From Hydrogenothermaceae bacterium (GTDB lineage Bacteria > Aquificota > Aquificae > Hydrogenothermales > Hydrogenothermaceae), in contig JALSSE010000188.1 in the NCBI GenBank assembly GCA_026984415.1, positions 1-13,193 on the forward strand: a stretch of 13,193 nt of DNA, given 5' to 3'. The notes under the pieces are model-generated. The model was not told where the DNA came from. It searched no databases and saw nothing but the letters and a program-made list of their open reading frames with translations. The stretch's first letter is position 1. The number at the start of each line of letters is the position of its first letter. Made by a program: the position numbers and the translations under genes. Positions 1-9,060 of this stretch are shown here, piece by piece.

Positions 1-368
1 TCTTCTAAGTTAGGTGTTCTTTGTCCATTTTTCAAATCTGTGATTATTTCTAAAATTGCATTTTGCTGTTTTGCTGTTATTTTGCAGTTTTTGAATGTCC
101 TTTTTTCTCCATTACTTAAAATATGGGCTACATTTTCAAAAAAAGATTGTCCAAGTGTTGTATTTAGTCCATGTAGCCAGCTTGCAAGGGAAATAAAATA
201 AGGGACATTATCAACATATTTTTCTATCTTATCTTTAAATGCGTTTAAAAATGCTTCGTGAAATGGTGCATTTCTATTATTTTCTGTATCTTCAGGGAAA
301 TTATCAAATCTTGTCTTTAAAACTCTTATGACTTCTAAGGCTATGGGTTGGGGTTTATGTTTGATCAT
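1..368 (-). CDS. Type II restriction endonuclease, TdeIII-like (5' part; runs off the left edge)
   Basis: The minus strand is open from an ATG at 368 to position 1, about 122 codons without a stop. The visible protein has a segment NAPFHEAFL followed ~45 residues later by LNTTLGQSFFENVA. From memory this resembles the N-terminal part of TdeIII/MjaII-type restriction endonucleases (PFH...NTTxGxSxFE), which cut short GC-rich palindromic sites; the catalytic core would lie outside the window. The ATG overlaps the end of the upstream AIPR gene by 14 bases, so translation is probably coupled. No good ribosome binding site precedes it. An in-frame ATG at 401 would add 11 residues and lengthen the overlap to 47 bases; neither start is clearly better. 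As third gene after a methyltransferase it fits the role of cognate nuclease. The open frame is seen directly; the family call is recollection of conserved motifs, and another restriction enzyme family is possible. Confidence 0.55.
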   Translation of the reverse strand, partial: MIKHKPQPIALEVIRVLKTRFDNFPEDTENNRNAPFHEAFLNAFKDKIEKYVDNVPYFISLASWLHGLNTTLGQSFFENVAHILSNGEKRTFKNCKITAKQQNAILEIITDLKNGQRTPNLE

Positions 369-2193
369 TGTTACTAATGTATTTTTGTAATAAGTTTTCA
401 TACAATTTTTTAATATCTTTATTTCTTATATCTCCTTCATTATTTAGTTTTTCTTGTAATAGGTTAATTTTTTCATTAATTGCTTGAACAATTACATTAG
501 TAGTAGTTCCACTTTTGTAAAATTCTTTTTGATTATTTATATCTACATCTATACTTTCTATTACTTTTATAGTATAAATAAAACGTTGTTCCGTTTCATT
601 TTTGTTTATAAATAAACTCTTAAAGCTTTCATAATATTTACTCATCTTTCTTTCTGAATTTATCTCTTTTAGAGAAAATGGGAAAGGTTCAAAAATTATC
701 CTAAAGGCTAAAAATATATGATACCTTGCTTTATTATATTTTCTGTCTATAGATCTTCCTAAAAATTCCCTAAAATAGTTATTTAAAAACCCACTAATTG
801 CATATGGATAAACAGTATGATTTTCTTTGAAGATATTATCCTGTTCTTCCTTATAAACCTTGCTGTAAGATGCCGATGCCTTATGTGGTTTTTCTAAAAA
901 TACAGATGTAAAAAGTTTTAGTTGTTCTCTTATATTTATGATTTCTCTAATCTTTACTGATGTTCCTTTATATTGATTTGTTCGCCTTTCATAATAGACC
1001 TTTACTGGTAGTGTTCTTGATTCCAATTCGTAAAATTTCTCTAAATTATTTTGAAATTCTGTTAAAGCTTCTAATTGCTCTTCAGGGATTTGAGTTTGAT
1101 TATTTGTTGCAACAATTATTTTATTTTTTATCTCTTCATTATCAGTAATAATAAGTTTTACAGGAATGTTTAAATTATCAGGATTTAAACTGTTTTTAAA
1201 AATAGTCTCATATATAACATGAGAAGTTTGACAACCATTTACTATTTGAAAGTTATTTAATATAAAATTACTTCCTTTTCCTTCATTAGATTCAGCAATT
1301 ATTGTTATTCCGTTATTTAATAAAGGAAAACTTGAAATATTATTTTCTAATGTTTTCCTTATATCTTTATTAACATCTGTTTCTTCGAATCCCAAGAAAT
1401 CTCTGACATTATCATAGAAAAGATTTCTTATTTTTCCATCTTCATCAACTAATAACTTTACAAATTCCTTATAAGGTAAATAACCTATATATGCTTCATC
1501 TACATTTTCGATATCTCTTATTTCGACTTTATCTGAAAATTTAAATTCAGCTTTTTCTATAAATTTAGTTTTATCATATAGCTTTATAAGTTCATTTATA
1601 TCTAATACAGATATTTCAAAAATTCCATTTTTAAATATTCCTAAATCATTAATTTCCTTTTTCAATTTATCTAAAAAATTCTTTTTACTTTCATCTAGAT
1701 GAAAATTTCCGATATAGCTATAAACCGCTAAGCTATTAAATGATTCCACTTTTGTAAAATTATTATAAATAAATCTTAATATTTCATGTAAATTCTTAAC
1801 TTCATCCGAAAGTTTATAAGAAGGGTTTTCATAAAAAAAATCTTTTATAACATTTATAAAATATAAAATATCACTTTCTTTAAAATCCGTTTGTTTTTTC
1901 GACTGTTCGAAAATTATCCGAACTCTATTCCTTGGGCTTTGTTTAAACAATTCTTCAATATCTTGCAGGGAATGTATTAACCTACCATTTATAATAAAGG
2001 CTATACTGTCTATGCCTCTATAGTCTCCTGTATTTATACTATTTAAATCTTCAGGAGAAATTGAAAAATTAGGATATAATTCTCTATAAAGAACACAATA
2101 AATAGCAAATCTCTCAAATAATTCACTTCCTTCTAAATTTAAACCTAGATTTTCTCTAAAATCATTTAAGTAGCTTTCTAGTATTGGTTTCAT
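355..2193 (-). CDS. AIPR-family protein (abortive infection phage resistance domain)
   Basis: A 612-residue protein with the AIPR (PF10592) hallmarks: NNGITI at about 293-298 and FQIVNGCQT at about 315-323. These are followed by a stretch reading KIIVATNNQTQIP, also typical of the family. AIPR proteins occur in abortive-infection and restriction loci, but their biochemical activity is poorly defined. The N-terminal ~120 residues include GID (60-62) and, after a hydrophobic strand, FEQSK (95-99). This could be a PD-(D/E)xK-like nuclease core with Gln in place of the acidic residue; that is my inference only. A strong GGAGGT lies 6 bases before the ATG and overlaps the stop of the methyltransferase gene, whose coding sequence ends 4 bases upstream. 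The candidate endonuclease gene overlaps its 3' end. The gene is therefore the middle member of a tight M-AIPR-R operon and probably a defence component. Base composition is very AT-rich, about 28% GC in a sampled 60-base line. Confidence 0.85.
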   Translation of the reverse strand: MKPILESYLNDFRENLGLNLEGSELFERFAIYCVLYRELYPNFSISPEDLNSINTGDYRGIDSIAFIINGRLIHSLQDIEELFKQSPRNRVRIIFEQSKKQTDFKESDILYFINVIKDFFYENPSYKLSDEVKNLHEILRFIYNNFTKVESFNSLAVYSYIGNFHLDESKKNFLDKLKKEINDLGIFKNGIFEISVLDINELIKLYDKTKFIEKAEFKFSDKVEIRDIENVDEAYIGYLPYKEFVKLLVDEDGKIRNLFYDNVRDFLGFEETDVNKDIRKTLENNISSFPLLNNGITIIAESNEGKGSNFILNNFQIVNGCQTSHVIYETIFKNSLNPDNLNIPVKLIITDNEEIKNKIIVATNNQTQIPEEQLEALTEFQNNLEKFYELESRTLPVKVYYERRTNQYKGTSVKIREIINIREQLKLFTSVFLEKPHKASASYSKVYKEEQDNIFKENHTVYPYAISGFLNNYFREFLGRSIDRKYNKARYHIFLAFRIIFEPFPFSLKEINSERKMSKYYESFKSLFINKNETEQRFIYTIKVIESIDVDINNQKEFYKSGTTTNVIVQAINEKINLLQEKLNNEGDIRNKDIKKLYENLLQKYISNNDQT

Positions 2194-2197
2194 CTTT

Positions 2198-3769
2198 CTA
2201 CCTCCACATCACAAAAATACTCTCATAATAAGCATTCTTATCTCTTGCGGTTCTGTTTAAAACAGGTCTTTTGTATTCTTTTAGTATTTTTAGTCCTACA
2301 TTTTCAGCTATTTTAGGATATAAATTAAATTCATCATTTGCAACAATTATTATTGTTGGATTATCCACCATATATTTTAAACAGTTTTGTAAAACCTCAC
2401 TTATTCCCTTTATATAACTTTCCCTTGCCTCTTTACCTTTGCCTTTATATAAAGGTCCTATCTCAAGCTCATCTCTTCTTTCTATTCCAAATAGCTCATA
2501 AGCATAAGCATGTTGTTCATGATAATCTATCTGTCCCACATATGGCGGAGATGTAAAAATTCCTGTTATTTTTTTTGTTTTTAAAAGTTCATAAAATTTT
2601 TCATTTTTCTTTTTTACTTCTTCAAAAATATCTATATTTCTGCTATCTCCTGTTAAAACTACCTTGTAAGCATCTGTTTTTAAGTTTTTATATTCTGCTA
2701 ACCTTCTTAAGGTATCATTAGTATATCTTTTGAATATCGGAATAATAGAAAAAACAGGTTTACATATTTTAAAGTGTTTATAACAATAATAAGGTGTATA
2801 TTGAGGACTTTTTAATCTATCTAAATCCATATGAGTTGTTGCCCTTGCAGAACGGACAGAACGGCTTAATATGACCATTAATGTTTTTTTTATGTTTTCA
2901 TCTTTTGTTTTATTTATGATTTCTAAAATCTTAAATATTTCTTCTCTAACATTTGGAATATACCATTTATCTAAAAAATTGCCCTCTTCATTACCTTCTA
3001 TATCTATCCCATAATCATTAACTAATCTGTTAAAAATTAAGATAAATTCTCTTTCTTTTTTTGTTAAGTAACTTTTTGGAATTTCCCCTTTTTGAAATCT
3101 TTTCTTAAATTCTGGAGAAGGAAAATTTTCCTTATTAAAGTTTTCAAGCTCTACTTTTAACTTCTTTTCAAAACTGTAAATATTATTTTCCTTTTCAAAA
3201 CTGTTTAGCATAGATAAAATTGAGTCAATCTCTTTTTTTAGTTTTATCAGGTCTATATCTGCAAATTTAACTTCTGTTATAAGCGTATTAAACTCAGACA
3301 CATCTATACCTATACTATGAATGTTCATCTCGTTTGCCTGAATTAAGGTAGTTCCACTTCCTGAAAATGGGTCTAAAATAATGTCTTTTTCTTTAAAAAA
3401 TTCCTTTAGAAAATACTCAACAAGTTGAGGGATAAACTTTCCTTTATATGGATGTAGTTTGTGAACATGTTTTGTTCTTTCTTTTTCAGGTATCCAATCA
3501 AAAGAAAGCTCCCAGTTTAAATCATTTCCTATTTTTTCTTTAAAAATTTTTTCTTTTTTTAAGACATTATCTTCATAATACTTTTTTAGCTCATCTAAAG
3601 AAATTAAAATCTTTCCATTCTCTTGATATTTATTTATTTTTCCATAATTAATTAAATAAGAAATATTACTTTCTGATACATTTCTTTTTAAAAACTCTGA
3701 TGCCCATCTTGAAGCTTCTTTTATTGTAATTAAAATATTTCTTTCTTCAGTAGTATTCATTTTAAACAT
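2198..3769 (-). CDS. DNA modification methyltransferase with N-terminal HTH (probably N4-cytosine)
   Basis: This SAM-dependent DNA methyltransferase has up to 523 residues. Motif I, DPFSGSGTT, is at 133-141 and catalytic motif IV, TSPPY, at 406-410. TSPPY favours N4-cytosine methylation, though N6-adenine cannot be excluded. The order is motif I, a ~270-residue insert that may hold target recognition, then motif IV. A conserved HPYKGKFIPQLVEYFL segment (106-121) precedes motif I. Residues ~14-66 (ITIKEASRW...SNISYLINYG...LDELKKYY) look like a MerR/excisionase-type helix-turn-helix, so the enzyme might also bind its own control region. Start choice: an ATG at 3769 is almost touching the AAGGAA ribosome binding site, whereas the in-frame ATG at 3760 has ordinary spacing. 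The latter is the better start and gives 520 residues. First gene of the operon with AIPR and the candidate endonuclease; it should protect host DNA from that nuclease. Confidence 0.9.
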   Translation of the reverse strand: MFKMNTTEERNILITIKEASRWASEFLKRNVSESNISYLINYGKINKYQENGKILISLDELKKYYEDNVLKKEKIFKEKIGNDLNWELSFDWIPEKERTKHVHKLHPYKGKFIPQLVEYFLKEFFKEKDIILDPFSGSGTTLIQANEMNIHSIGIDVSEFNTLITEVKFADIDLIKLKKEIDSILSMLNSFEKENNIYSFEKKLKVELENFNKENFPSPEFKKRFQKGEIPKSYLTKKEREFILIFNRLVNDYGIDIEGNEEGNFLDKWYIPNVREEIFKILEIINKTKDENIKKTLMVILSRSVRSARATTHMDLDRLKSPQYTPYYCYKHFKICKPVFSIIPIFKRYTNDTLRRLAEYKNLKTDAYKVVLTGDSRNIDIFEEVKKKNEKFYELLKTKKITGIFTSPPYVGQIDYHEQHAYAYELFGIERRDELEIGPLYKGKGKEARESYIKGISEVLQNCLKYMVDNPTIIIVANDEFNLYPKIAENVGLKILKEYKRPVLNRTARDKNAYYESIFVMWR

Positions 3770-3803
3770 TTCCTTAAGTAAAGTTTTTATAATAAGTTAG
3801 TTA

Positions 3804-3809
3804 ATTATA
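3804..3809 (-). promoter_or_regulatory. Candidate -10 box of the methyltransferase operon
   Basis: A perfect TATAAT on the minus strand, about 35-45 bases upstream of the methyltransferase start codons. No convincing -35 hexamer lies 16-18 bases upstream, so this is only a candidate in a very AT-rich spacer. It is the best promoter candidate for the M-AIPR-R operon, because hypA upstream has a 104-base gap rather than a coupled junction. Confidence 0.3.
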
Positions 3810-3838
3810 TAATTTTTCGTAAAAATAAATCTTAATAC

Positions 3839-3864
3839 CATCTGAAAGATGAATTATAATTCAT
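3839..3864. repeat. 16-bp perfect palindrome plus adjoining small hairpin between hypA and the methyltransferase
   Basis: ATGAATTATAATTCAT (3849-3864) is a perfect 16-base palindrome. It overlaps a small hairpin CATCT-gaa-AGATG (3839-3851). Together they lie just after the hypA stop and upstream of the candidate methyltransferase promoter. No T-run follows on the minus strand, so a classical intrinsic terminator for hypA is not supported. An operator for the methyltransferase (its own HTH domain or another regulator) is a possible reading, but AT-rich palindromes also arise by chance. Confidence 0.4.
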
Positions 3865-3873
3865 ATTTGCATT

Positions 3874-4218
3874 TTAAACTTCCATTTCTAAACTCATCAG
3901 ATACATATCTTCGCCGTCTATTATTTTTAGATTAAACCCTTTACAGTCTGGACATATAAATTTGTTTTCTTCTATTACAAATTCTTTCTTACAGTCTTCA
4001 CAAAGTGCAACAACATCCTGAATAATCATTTCAAGCTCTGCATTTTCACACACAGTTTTTTCTTTAAAAGTATCAAAAGCTATTTTTAGAAGATGAGGTT
4101 CTATACCTGACATCTTTCCAATCTTTAAAACAACTTTTGAAACAGATTTTGCGTTATTTTCCTTTATATTCTGTTCTATTAATTCCATTAAGCTCTGAAC
4201 TACTGAAAACTCATGCAT
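3874..4218 (-). CDS. hypA: Hydrogenase nickel incorporation protein HypA
   Basis: HypA is a cytoplasmic metallochaperone that, with the GTPase HypB, inserts nickel into the large subunit of [NiFe] hydrogenase. The 114-residue length is normal. The N-terminus is Met-His-Glu, the nickel-binding motif, and two CxxC pairs (C73/C76 and C89/C92) form the structural zinc site. The start is fixed by the MHE motif and by AAGGAAATC directly before the ATG; a second ATG four bases inside is out of frame. hypA is separated from the other hyp genes by katG, a decayed region and mazEF, so it must have its own promoter in the 170-base spacer shared with katG. I see only weak candidates there (ATGACA at 4272-4267). 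hypB is not in the window. Confidence 0.96.
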   Translation of the reverse strand: MHEFSVVQSLMELIEQNIKENNAKSVSKVVLKIGKMSGIEPHLLKIAFDTFKEKTVCENAELEMIIQDVVALCEDCKKEFVIEENKFICPDCKGFNLKIIDGEDMYLMSLEMEV

Positions 4219-4314
4219 GATTTCCTTATTTTATGTGTAAATTTTAAATGTTATTTTAACACGTGATGTCATTGAATTGTTTTTTCAGAGTTTACTGTAA
4301 ATTAAATCAACCTG

Positions 4315-4337
4315 TTGACTTTTACTTTTTTCATCTT

Positions 4338-4343
<6 letters not shown>
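4315..4343 (+). promoter_or_regulatory. Candidate katG promoter
   Basis: TTGACT (4315-4320, five of six matches to the -35 consensus), a 17-base spacer and TACTAT (4338-4343, four of six to the -10 consensus). Transcription would start around 4350, inside the inverted repeat described separately. This is the only well-spaced pair of boxes in the spacer in the katG direction. Confidence 0.5.
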
Positions 4344-6548
<2,205 letters not shown>

Positions 6549-6552
6549 CATG

Positions 6553-6575
6553 AAGGCTCCTGAAGGAGCCTTTTT
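6553..6575 (+). terminator. Rho-independent terminator of katG
   Basis: A perfect 8-bp stem AAGGCTCC / GGAGCCTT around a TGAA tetraloop, ending in a run of five T (6571-6575), 4 bases after the katG stop codon. A textbook intrinsic terminator. Confidence 0.92.
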
Positions 6576-6820
6576 CAATACAGTTCTGAATTTCCAGTCT
6601 TTTTATAAAGTTTTTTCACCTTCCTCTCTATCCTGTTTATCCCTTCATCTGTTAGGTTGTAGAGCTCTTATACAAGCCGGTCTATTTGGATTGTGTATAC
6701 TTGGACTTTTTGCTGAAATTCTGAATAGTGTTCGTAATTTTCTTTTTTCTTTGACTGGCAAATTTTGTCAACTAAATCTGATATTTTTTTATTAACTTTA
6801 GCTTGCCAAACTATAAATTT
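6575..6820 (-). pseudogene. Remnant: C-terminus of an Eco57I-like type IIG restriction-methyltransferase
   Basis: One minus-strand frame from 6820 to a TGA at 6577-6575 is open except for a TAA at 6670-6668. It reads ...KKISDLVDKICQSKK... then QIDRLV-stop-ELYNLTDEGINRIE. This matches what I remember of the C-terminal tail of Eco57I/type IIG restriction-methylation enzymes (LVDKI..., IDxLVYELYGLTEEEIxIVE). The internal stop falls exactly where the conserved Tyr is expected, so a TAT-to-TAA change explains it. The methyltransferase and nuclease domains are gone. It abuts, in another frame, the helicase remnant upstream, so a deletion probably fused the two. The end overlaps the base of the katG terminator. 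The family call is from motif memory, not a search. Confidence 0.6.
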
Positions 6821-7037
6821 AGCTGATTTACAGCTTCAGCAGTTTTTCTATCAACTCCCATTCCAACTAATATTCTTATGTTTTCCAGATTTTCTAAAAC
6901 ATCTGAAATAAGATGAAAACCTGAGATATAAAAGTATTCTACTAAAACATCAAAGGCTTTTGTATCACTATCTATCAGGTCTTTAAATCTGCCTAAATTT
7001 GATCTTCTTCGTTTGTAACAAACCTTCTGTCAGTCAT
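6811..7037 (-). pseudogene. Remnant: N-terminus of a PLD-like/SNF2-type helicase (frameshifted)
   Basis: An ATG at 7037 starts MTDRRFVTNEEDQI and meets a TAG at 6995-6993. Moving one base to a second frame at 7002 continues 63 codons to a TAG at 6813-6811, with LGRFKDLIDS, LVEYFYISGFH, and IRILVGMGVDRKTAE in order. This is the pattern I associate with the phospholipase-D-like N-terminal domain of large SNF2/superfamily II helicases found beside type IIG or DISARM-like methyltransferases (RFKELI..., FLVGYFYFSGF..., IRILVGL). The helicase motor domains are absent. The frameshift, the stop and the missing remainder show a dead gene. Its 3' end overlaps the type IIG remnant by 10 bases, consistent with both coming from one helicase-methyltransferase operon that lost its middle. 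Confidence 0.55.
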
Positions 7038-7126
7038 TTTTCGGCTTAATCCTTAAAGTTAGTCTCCTTTTTATTTTTTAACCTTTAAAATTTTACCTTA
7101 AATATAGTCAATAAATCAGTTGCAGG

Positions 7127-7157
7127 TTGGAATTTTAGTATATACTTGTATATATAC
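7127..7157 (+). promoter_or_regulatory. Candidate mazEF promoter/operator with a GTATATATAC palindrome
   Basis: TTGGAA (7127-7132), a 16-base spacer and TATATA (7149-7154) form a plausible promoter. The -10 lies inside GTATATATAC (7148-7157), a 10-base palindrome ending 20 bases before the mazE start. A second GTATATA copy begins at 7138, giving an inverted pair GTATATA/TATATAC around a 6-base centre. MazE-type antitoxins, usually with their toxin, repress their own promoters at such palindromes. The same 11-mer TGTATATATAC occurs upstream of vapB. Confidence 0.4.
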
Positions 7158-7177
7158 CTTTTCATGGGGTTGATGTT

Positions 7178-7417
7178 ATGATTACAATTAACAAATGGGG
7201 TAATTCTCAAGGAATAAGAATACCTAAGAGCTATCTGAAAAAATTAGGCTTAGAAGTAGGAGATGAAGTTGAAATAAGAGTTGAAGATGAAAAACTTGTT
7301 ATTATTCCGGTCAAGAAAAAAAGAAAACCAAAGTTAGATATAAACAAATTATTCAAAGAAAAATATGAAGAAAACAGAGAGTATCAGTGGGGGAAAGCAG
7401 GTAAAGAAGTATGGTAG
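7178..7417 (+). CDS. mazE: MazE-type antitoxin (AbrB/SpoVT fold)
   Basis: A 79-residue antitoxin. Residues 1-46 form a swapped-hairpin AbrB DNA-binding domain (ITINKWGNSQGIRIPKSYL, then GLEVGDEVEI and KLVIIPV). The acidic and aromatic tail ending EYQWGKAGKEVW is the toxin-binding part seen in MazE proteins with a terminal W-G...GKExW motif. It should neutralise the MazF encoded directly downstream and repress the shared promoter. Its stop overlaps the mazF start (ATGGTAG, 7411-7417), so the two are translationally coupled. The ribosome binding site is modest (GGGG about 8 bases before the ATG). The pair is on the plus strand, in the gap between hypE and katG, against the direction of the hyp genes. 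Confidence 0.93.
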   Translation: MITINKWGNSQGIRIPKSYLKKLGLEVGDEVEIRVEDEKLVIIPVKKKRKPKLDINKLFKEKYEENREYQWGKAGKEVW

Positions 7418-7746
7418 ATTACATTCCTGAAAAGGGAGATATAATCCATCTGAATTTTGACCCGTCATTAGGACACGAACAAAAGGGAAATAGATATGCG
7501 ATTGTTGTAAGTCACTATATTTTTAATAAAAATACTGGAATGTGCTTTGCTATCCCTATAGCTTCAAAATGTAAAGACTACCCTACACAGGTTTATATTG
7601 AAGTCGGGAAAATAAAAGGTTGTGCATTAATAGACCAGCTAAAAAGTATTGATTATAAAGTTAGAAAAGCTGTTTTTAAAAGTAAACTTCCTGACAGTCA
7701 GTTAGAAAAAATACTTGATATTATAGAGGCTATTATTTTTTCATAA
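7411..7746 (+). CDS. mazF: MazF-type endoribonuclease toxin
   Basis: A 111-residue PemK/MazF-fold mRNA interferase; when free of antitoxin it cleaves mRNA at short sequences and halts growth. Family signs: GDIIHLNFDPSLGHEQKGNRYAIV is split here as GDIIHLNF (9-16) and PSLGHEQKGNRYAIVVS (18-34), holding the conserved Gly-His-Glu-Gln and Arg28. The second motif is CALIDQLKSIDYKVRK (71-86), corresponding to the DQxxSxD signature. Length is normal and no key residue seems missing, so it should be active. It overlaps mazE by 7 bases and has no separate ribosome binding site need. Its 3' end lies 11 bases from the end of the convergent DUF6364 antitoxin gene. Cleavage specificity cannot be read from the sequence. 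Confidence 0.94.
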   Translation: MVDYIPEKGDIIHLNFDPSLGHEQKGNRYAIVVSHYIFNKNTGMCFAIPIASKCKDYPTQVYIEVGKIKGCALIDQLKSIDYKVRKAVFKSKLPDSQLEKILDIIEAIIFS

Positions 7747-7757
7747 TACTAAAATTC

Positions 7758-7952
7758 TCATAAATAAATATTTTTTTTTAGCAGTCCTTTAAGTTTCTTA
7801 ACTGTAGGCGTTAGCTCTTTTTTTTCTTCTCCTGTTAGGGATTTGAAATAACTTTCAACTAATTTTGATACAGAATATCCTTTTTCTTTTGAGAGTTTCT
7901 TGATTTTTTCAATAAGCTCTTCTTCTATTCTTAGGGTTAATTTTGATTTCAT
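7758..7952 (-). CDS. Solitary ribbon-helix-helix antitoxin, DUF6364-like, probably C-terminally truncated
   Basis: About 64 residues with KLTLRIEEELIEKIKKLS, YSVSKLVESYF and LTPTVKKLKGLLK, the pattern of DUF6364 antitoxins that normally precede a PIN-domain toxin. I start it at the ATG at 7952: AAGGAG stands 8 bases upstream, whereas the GTG at 7961 (three extra residues) would overlap that site. Family members usually continue ~15-20 residues past GLLK with a toxin-binding tail; here the frame ends KKNIYL just after a nine-A run. Reading through that run in another frame gives MRILVL before a stop, which resembles the first residues of a PIN toxin. No PIN gene follows, since mazF occupies the opposite strand 11 bases away. 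So this is an orphan or decaying antitoxin, perhaps still DNA-binding. A TATAAT lies upstream around 7980. Confidence 0.7.
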   Translation of the reverse strand: MKSKLTLRIEEELIEKIKKLSKEKGYSVSKLVESYFKSLTGEEKKELTPTVKKLKGLLKKNIYL

Positions 7953-7998
7953 TTTTCTCACTCCTTGATAACGTCCAAATTATATTAATACATACGTC

Positions 7999-8029
7999 AA
8001 AAATGCTAACATTTCAATCTATTTTAGCA
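7999..8029 (-). terminator. Weak candidate terminator after hypE
   Basis: On the minus strand TGCTAA and TTAGCA (8029-8024 and 8009-8004) can pair around a 14-base loop, followed by five T (8003-7999). It lies 18 bases past the hypE stop. The 6-bp stem is AT-rich and the loop long, so this is a weak candidate for the end of the hyp transcript. Confidence 0.3.
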
Positions 8030-8047
8030 GTGTTTTGTCAATTTACC

Positions 8048-9043
8048 CTAACATATTCTTGGCAGGAGCTCTCCTGCTGGAGGTTCCATTATTCTTTTTG
8101 AGCCGTATGGGGATTTGAGTATTACTTTTCCTATATAATCAGACACTGCTTTTCCTATAATCTGAGCATCTTTTCCTAAAGGATGGTTTTTCATAACAGA
8201 CAGTGTTTTTTCTGCCTCTTCCTGTGGAACAGCTATTATCAGTTTTCCTTCGTTTGCGAGGGTATAGGGTTCAAGTCCCAGCAGTTCACAAAGTCCCTGA
8301 ACTTCATCTTTTACTGGTATGTTTTCTTCTTCTATTTCTATCCCAATATTTGACTGCTCTGCCCATTCGTTTAAAACTGCTGAAAGTCCTCCTCTTGTAG
8401 GGTCTCTCATTGCTTTTATTGTTATGTTTTCTTTTATCAGTGCTTCCACCAGAGGCCAGAGGGTTTCACAGTCTGATGTTACACCTTCAAGCTCTATTTC
8501 TTCTCTGTGAGCCATTATACAGGCTCCATGGTCTCCTATTGTTCCAGAGGTTATGATAATGTCTCCTTCCTGTATGTTGTGGGCTGAAATTCCCTCATAA
8601 ACAATCTCTCCTATTCCTGTTGTGTTTATAAAAATCTTATCTGCCGAGCCTTTTGGGACTACTTTTGTATCTCCTGTTACTATCTGAACGCCAGATTTTT
8701 TCATCTCTTTTGCCATTGAACTGACTATCCTTTCTAATTCTTCAAATGGTAGTCCTTCCTCTATGATAAATGAACAGCTCAGATATTTAGGCTTTGCTCC
8801 CATCATTGAAAGGTCGTTAACTGTTCCGGCAATGGCTAACTTTCCAATATCTCCACCTTTGAAAAATATTGGTGAAACTGTAAAACTATCTGTTGTGAAT
8901 GCAAGTTTAGAGTTTGTTTCAAAAACTGCTGAATCTTCCATTTTTTCAAGGATTGGATTGGAAAAATGTTTAAAAAATAAATCTTTAATCAGTTTTTGTG
9001 TTTCTTCTCCGCCACCACCGTGGGATAAGAGTATCTGTTTCAT
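8048..9043 (-). CDS. hypE: Hydrogenase maturation protein HypE (carbamoyl dehydratase)
   Basis: HypE, 331 residues, receives a carbamoyl group from HypF on its C-terminal cysteine and dehydrates it with ATP to a thiocyanate, the source of the cyanide ligands of the [NiFe] iron. It belongs to the PurM/AIR-synthase ATP-binding superfamily. Seen here: HGGGGEE (8-14), GTVNDLSMMGA (73-83, nucleotide/Mg), TGDTKVV (123-129), RDPTRGG (213-219), and the essential C-terminal PRIC with Cys331 as the last residue. GAGGG stands 7 bases before the ATG. The vapC gene ends 17 bases upstream, so hypE is probably co-transcribed with hypD and vapBC or driven by the vapB promoter. It is the last gene of the hyp block here and looks fully functional. 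Confidence 0.98.
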   Translation of the reverse strand: MKQILLSHGGGGEETQKLIKDLFFKHFSNPILEKMEDSAVFETNSKLAFTTDSFTVSPIFFKGGDIGKLAIAGTVNDLSMMGAKPKYLSCSFIIEEGLPFEELERIVSSMAKEMKKSGVQIVTGDTKVVPKGSADKIFINTTGIGEIVYEGISAHNIQEGDIIITSGTIGDHGACIMAHREEIELEGVTSDCETLWPLVEALIKENITIKAMRDPTRGGLSAVLNEWAEQSNIGIEIEEENIPVKDEVQGLCELLGLEPYTLANEGKLIIAVPQEEAEKTLSVMKNHPLGKDAQIIGKAVSDYIGKVILKSPYGSKRIMEPPAGELLPRIC

Positions 9044-9060
9044 TCTGCAACCCTCTTCAC

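Noticed and set aside
960..2556. Plus-strand open frames opposite the AIPR and methyltransferase genes
   Set aside because: They are antisense to well-supported genes with no recognisable domains.
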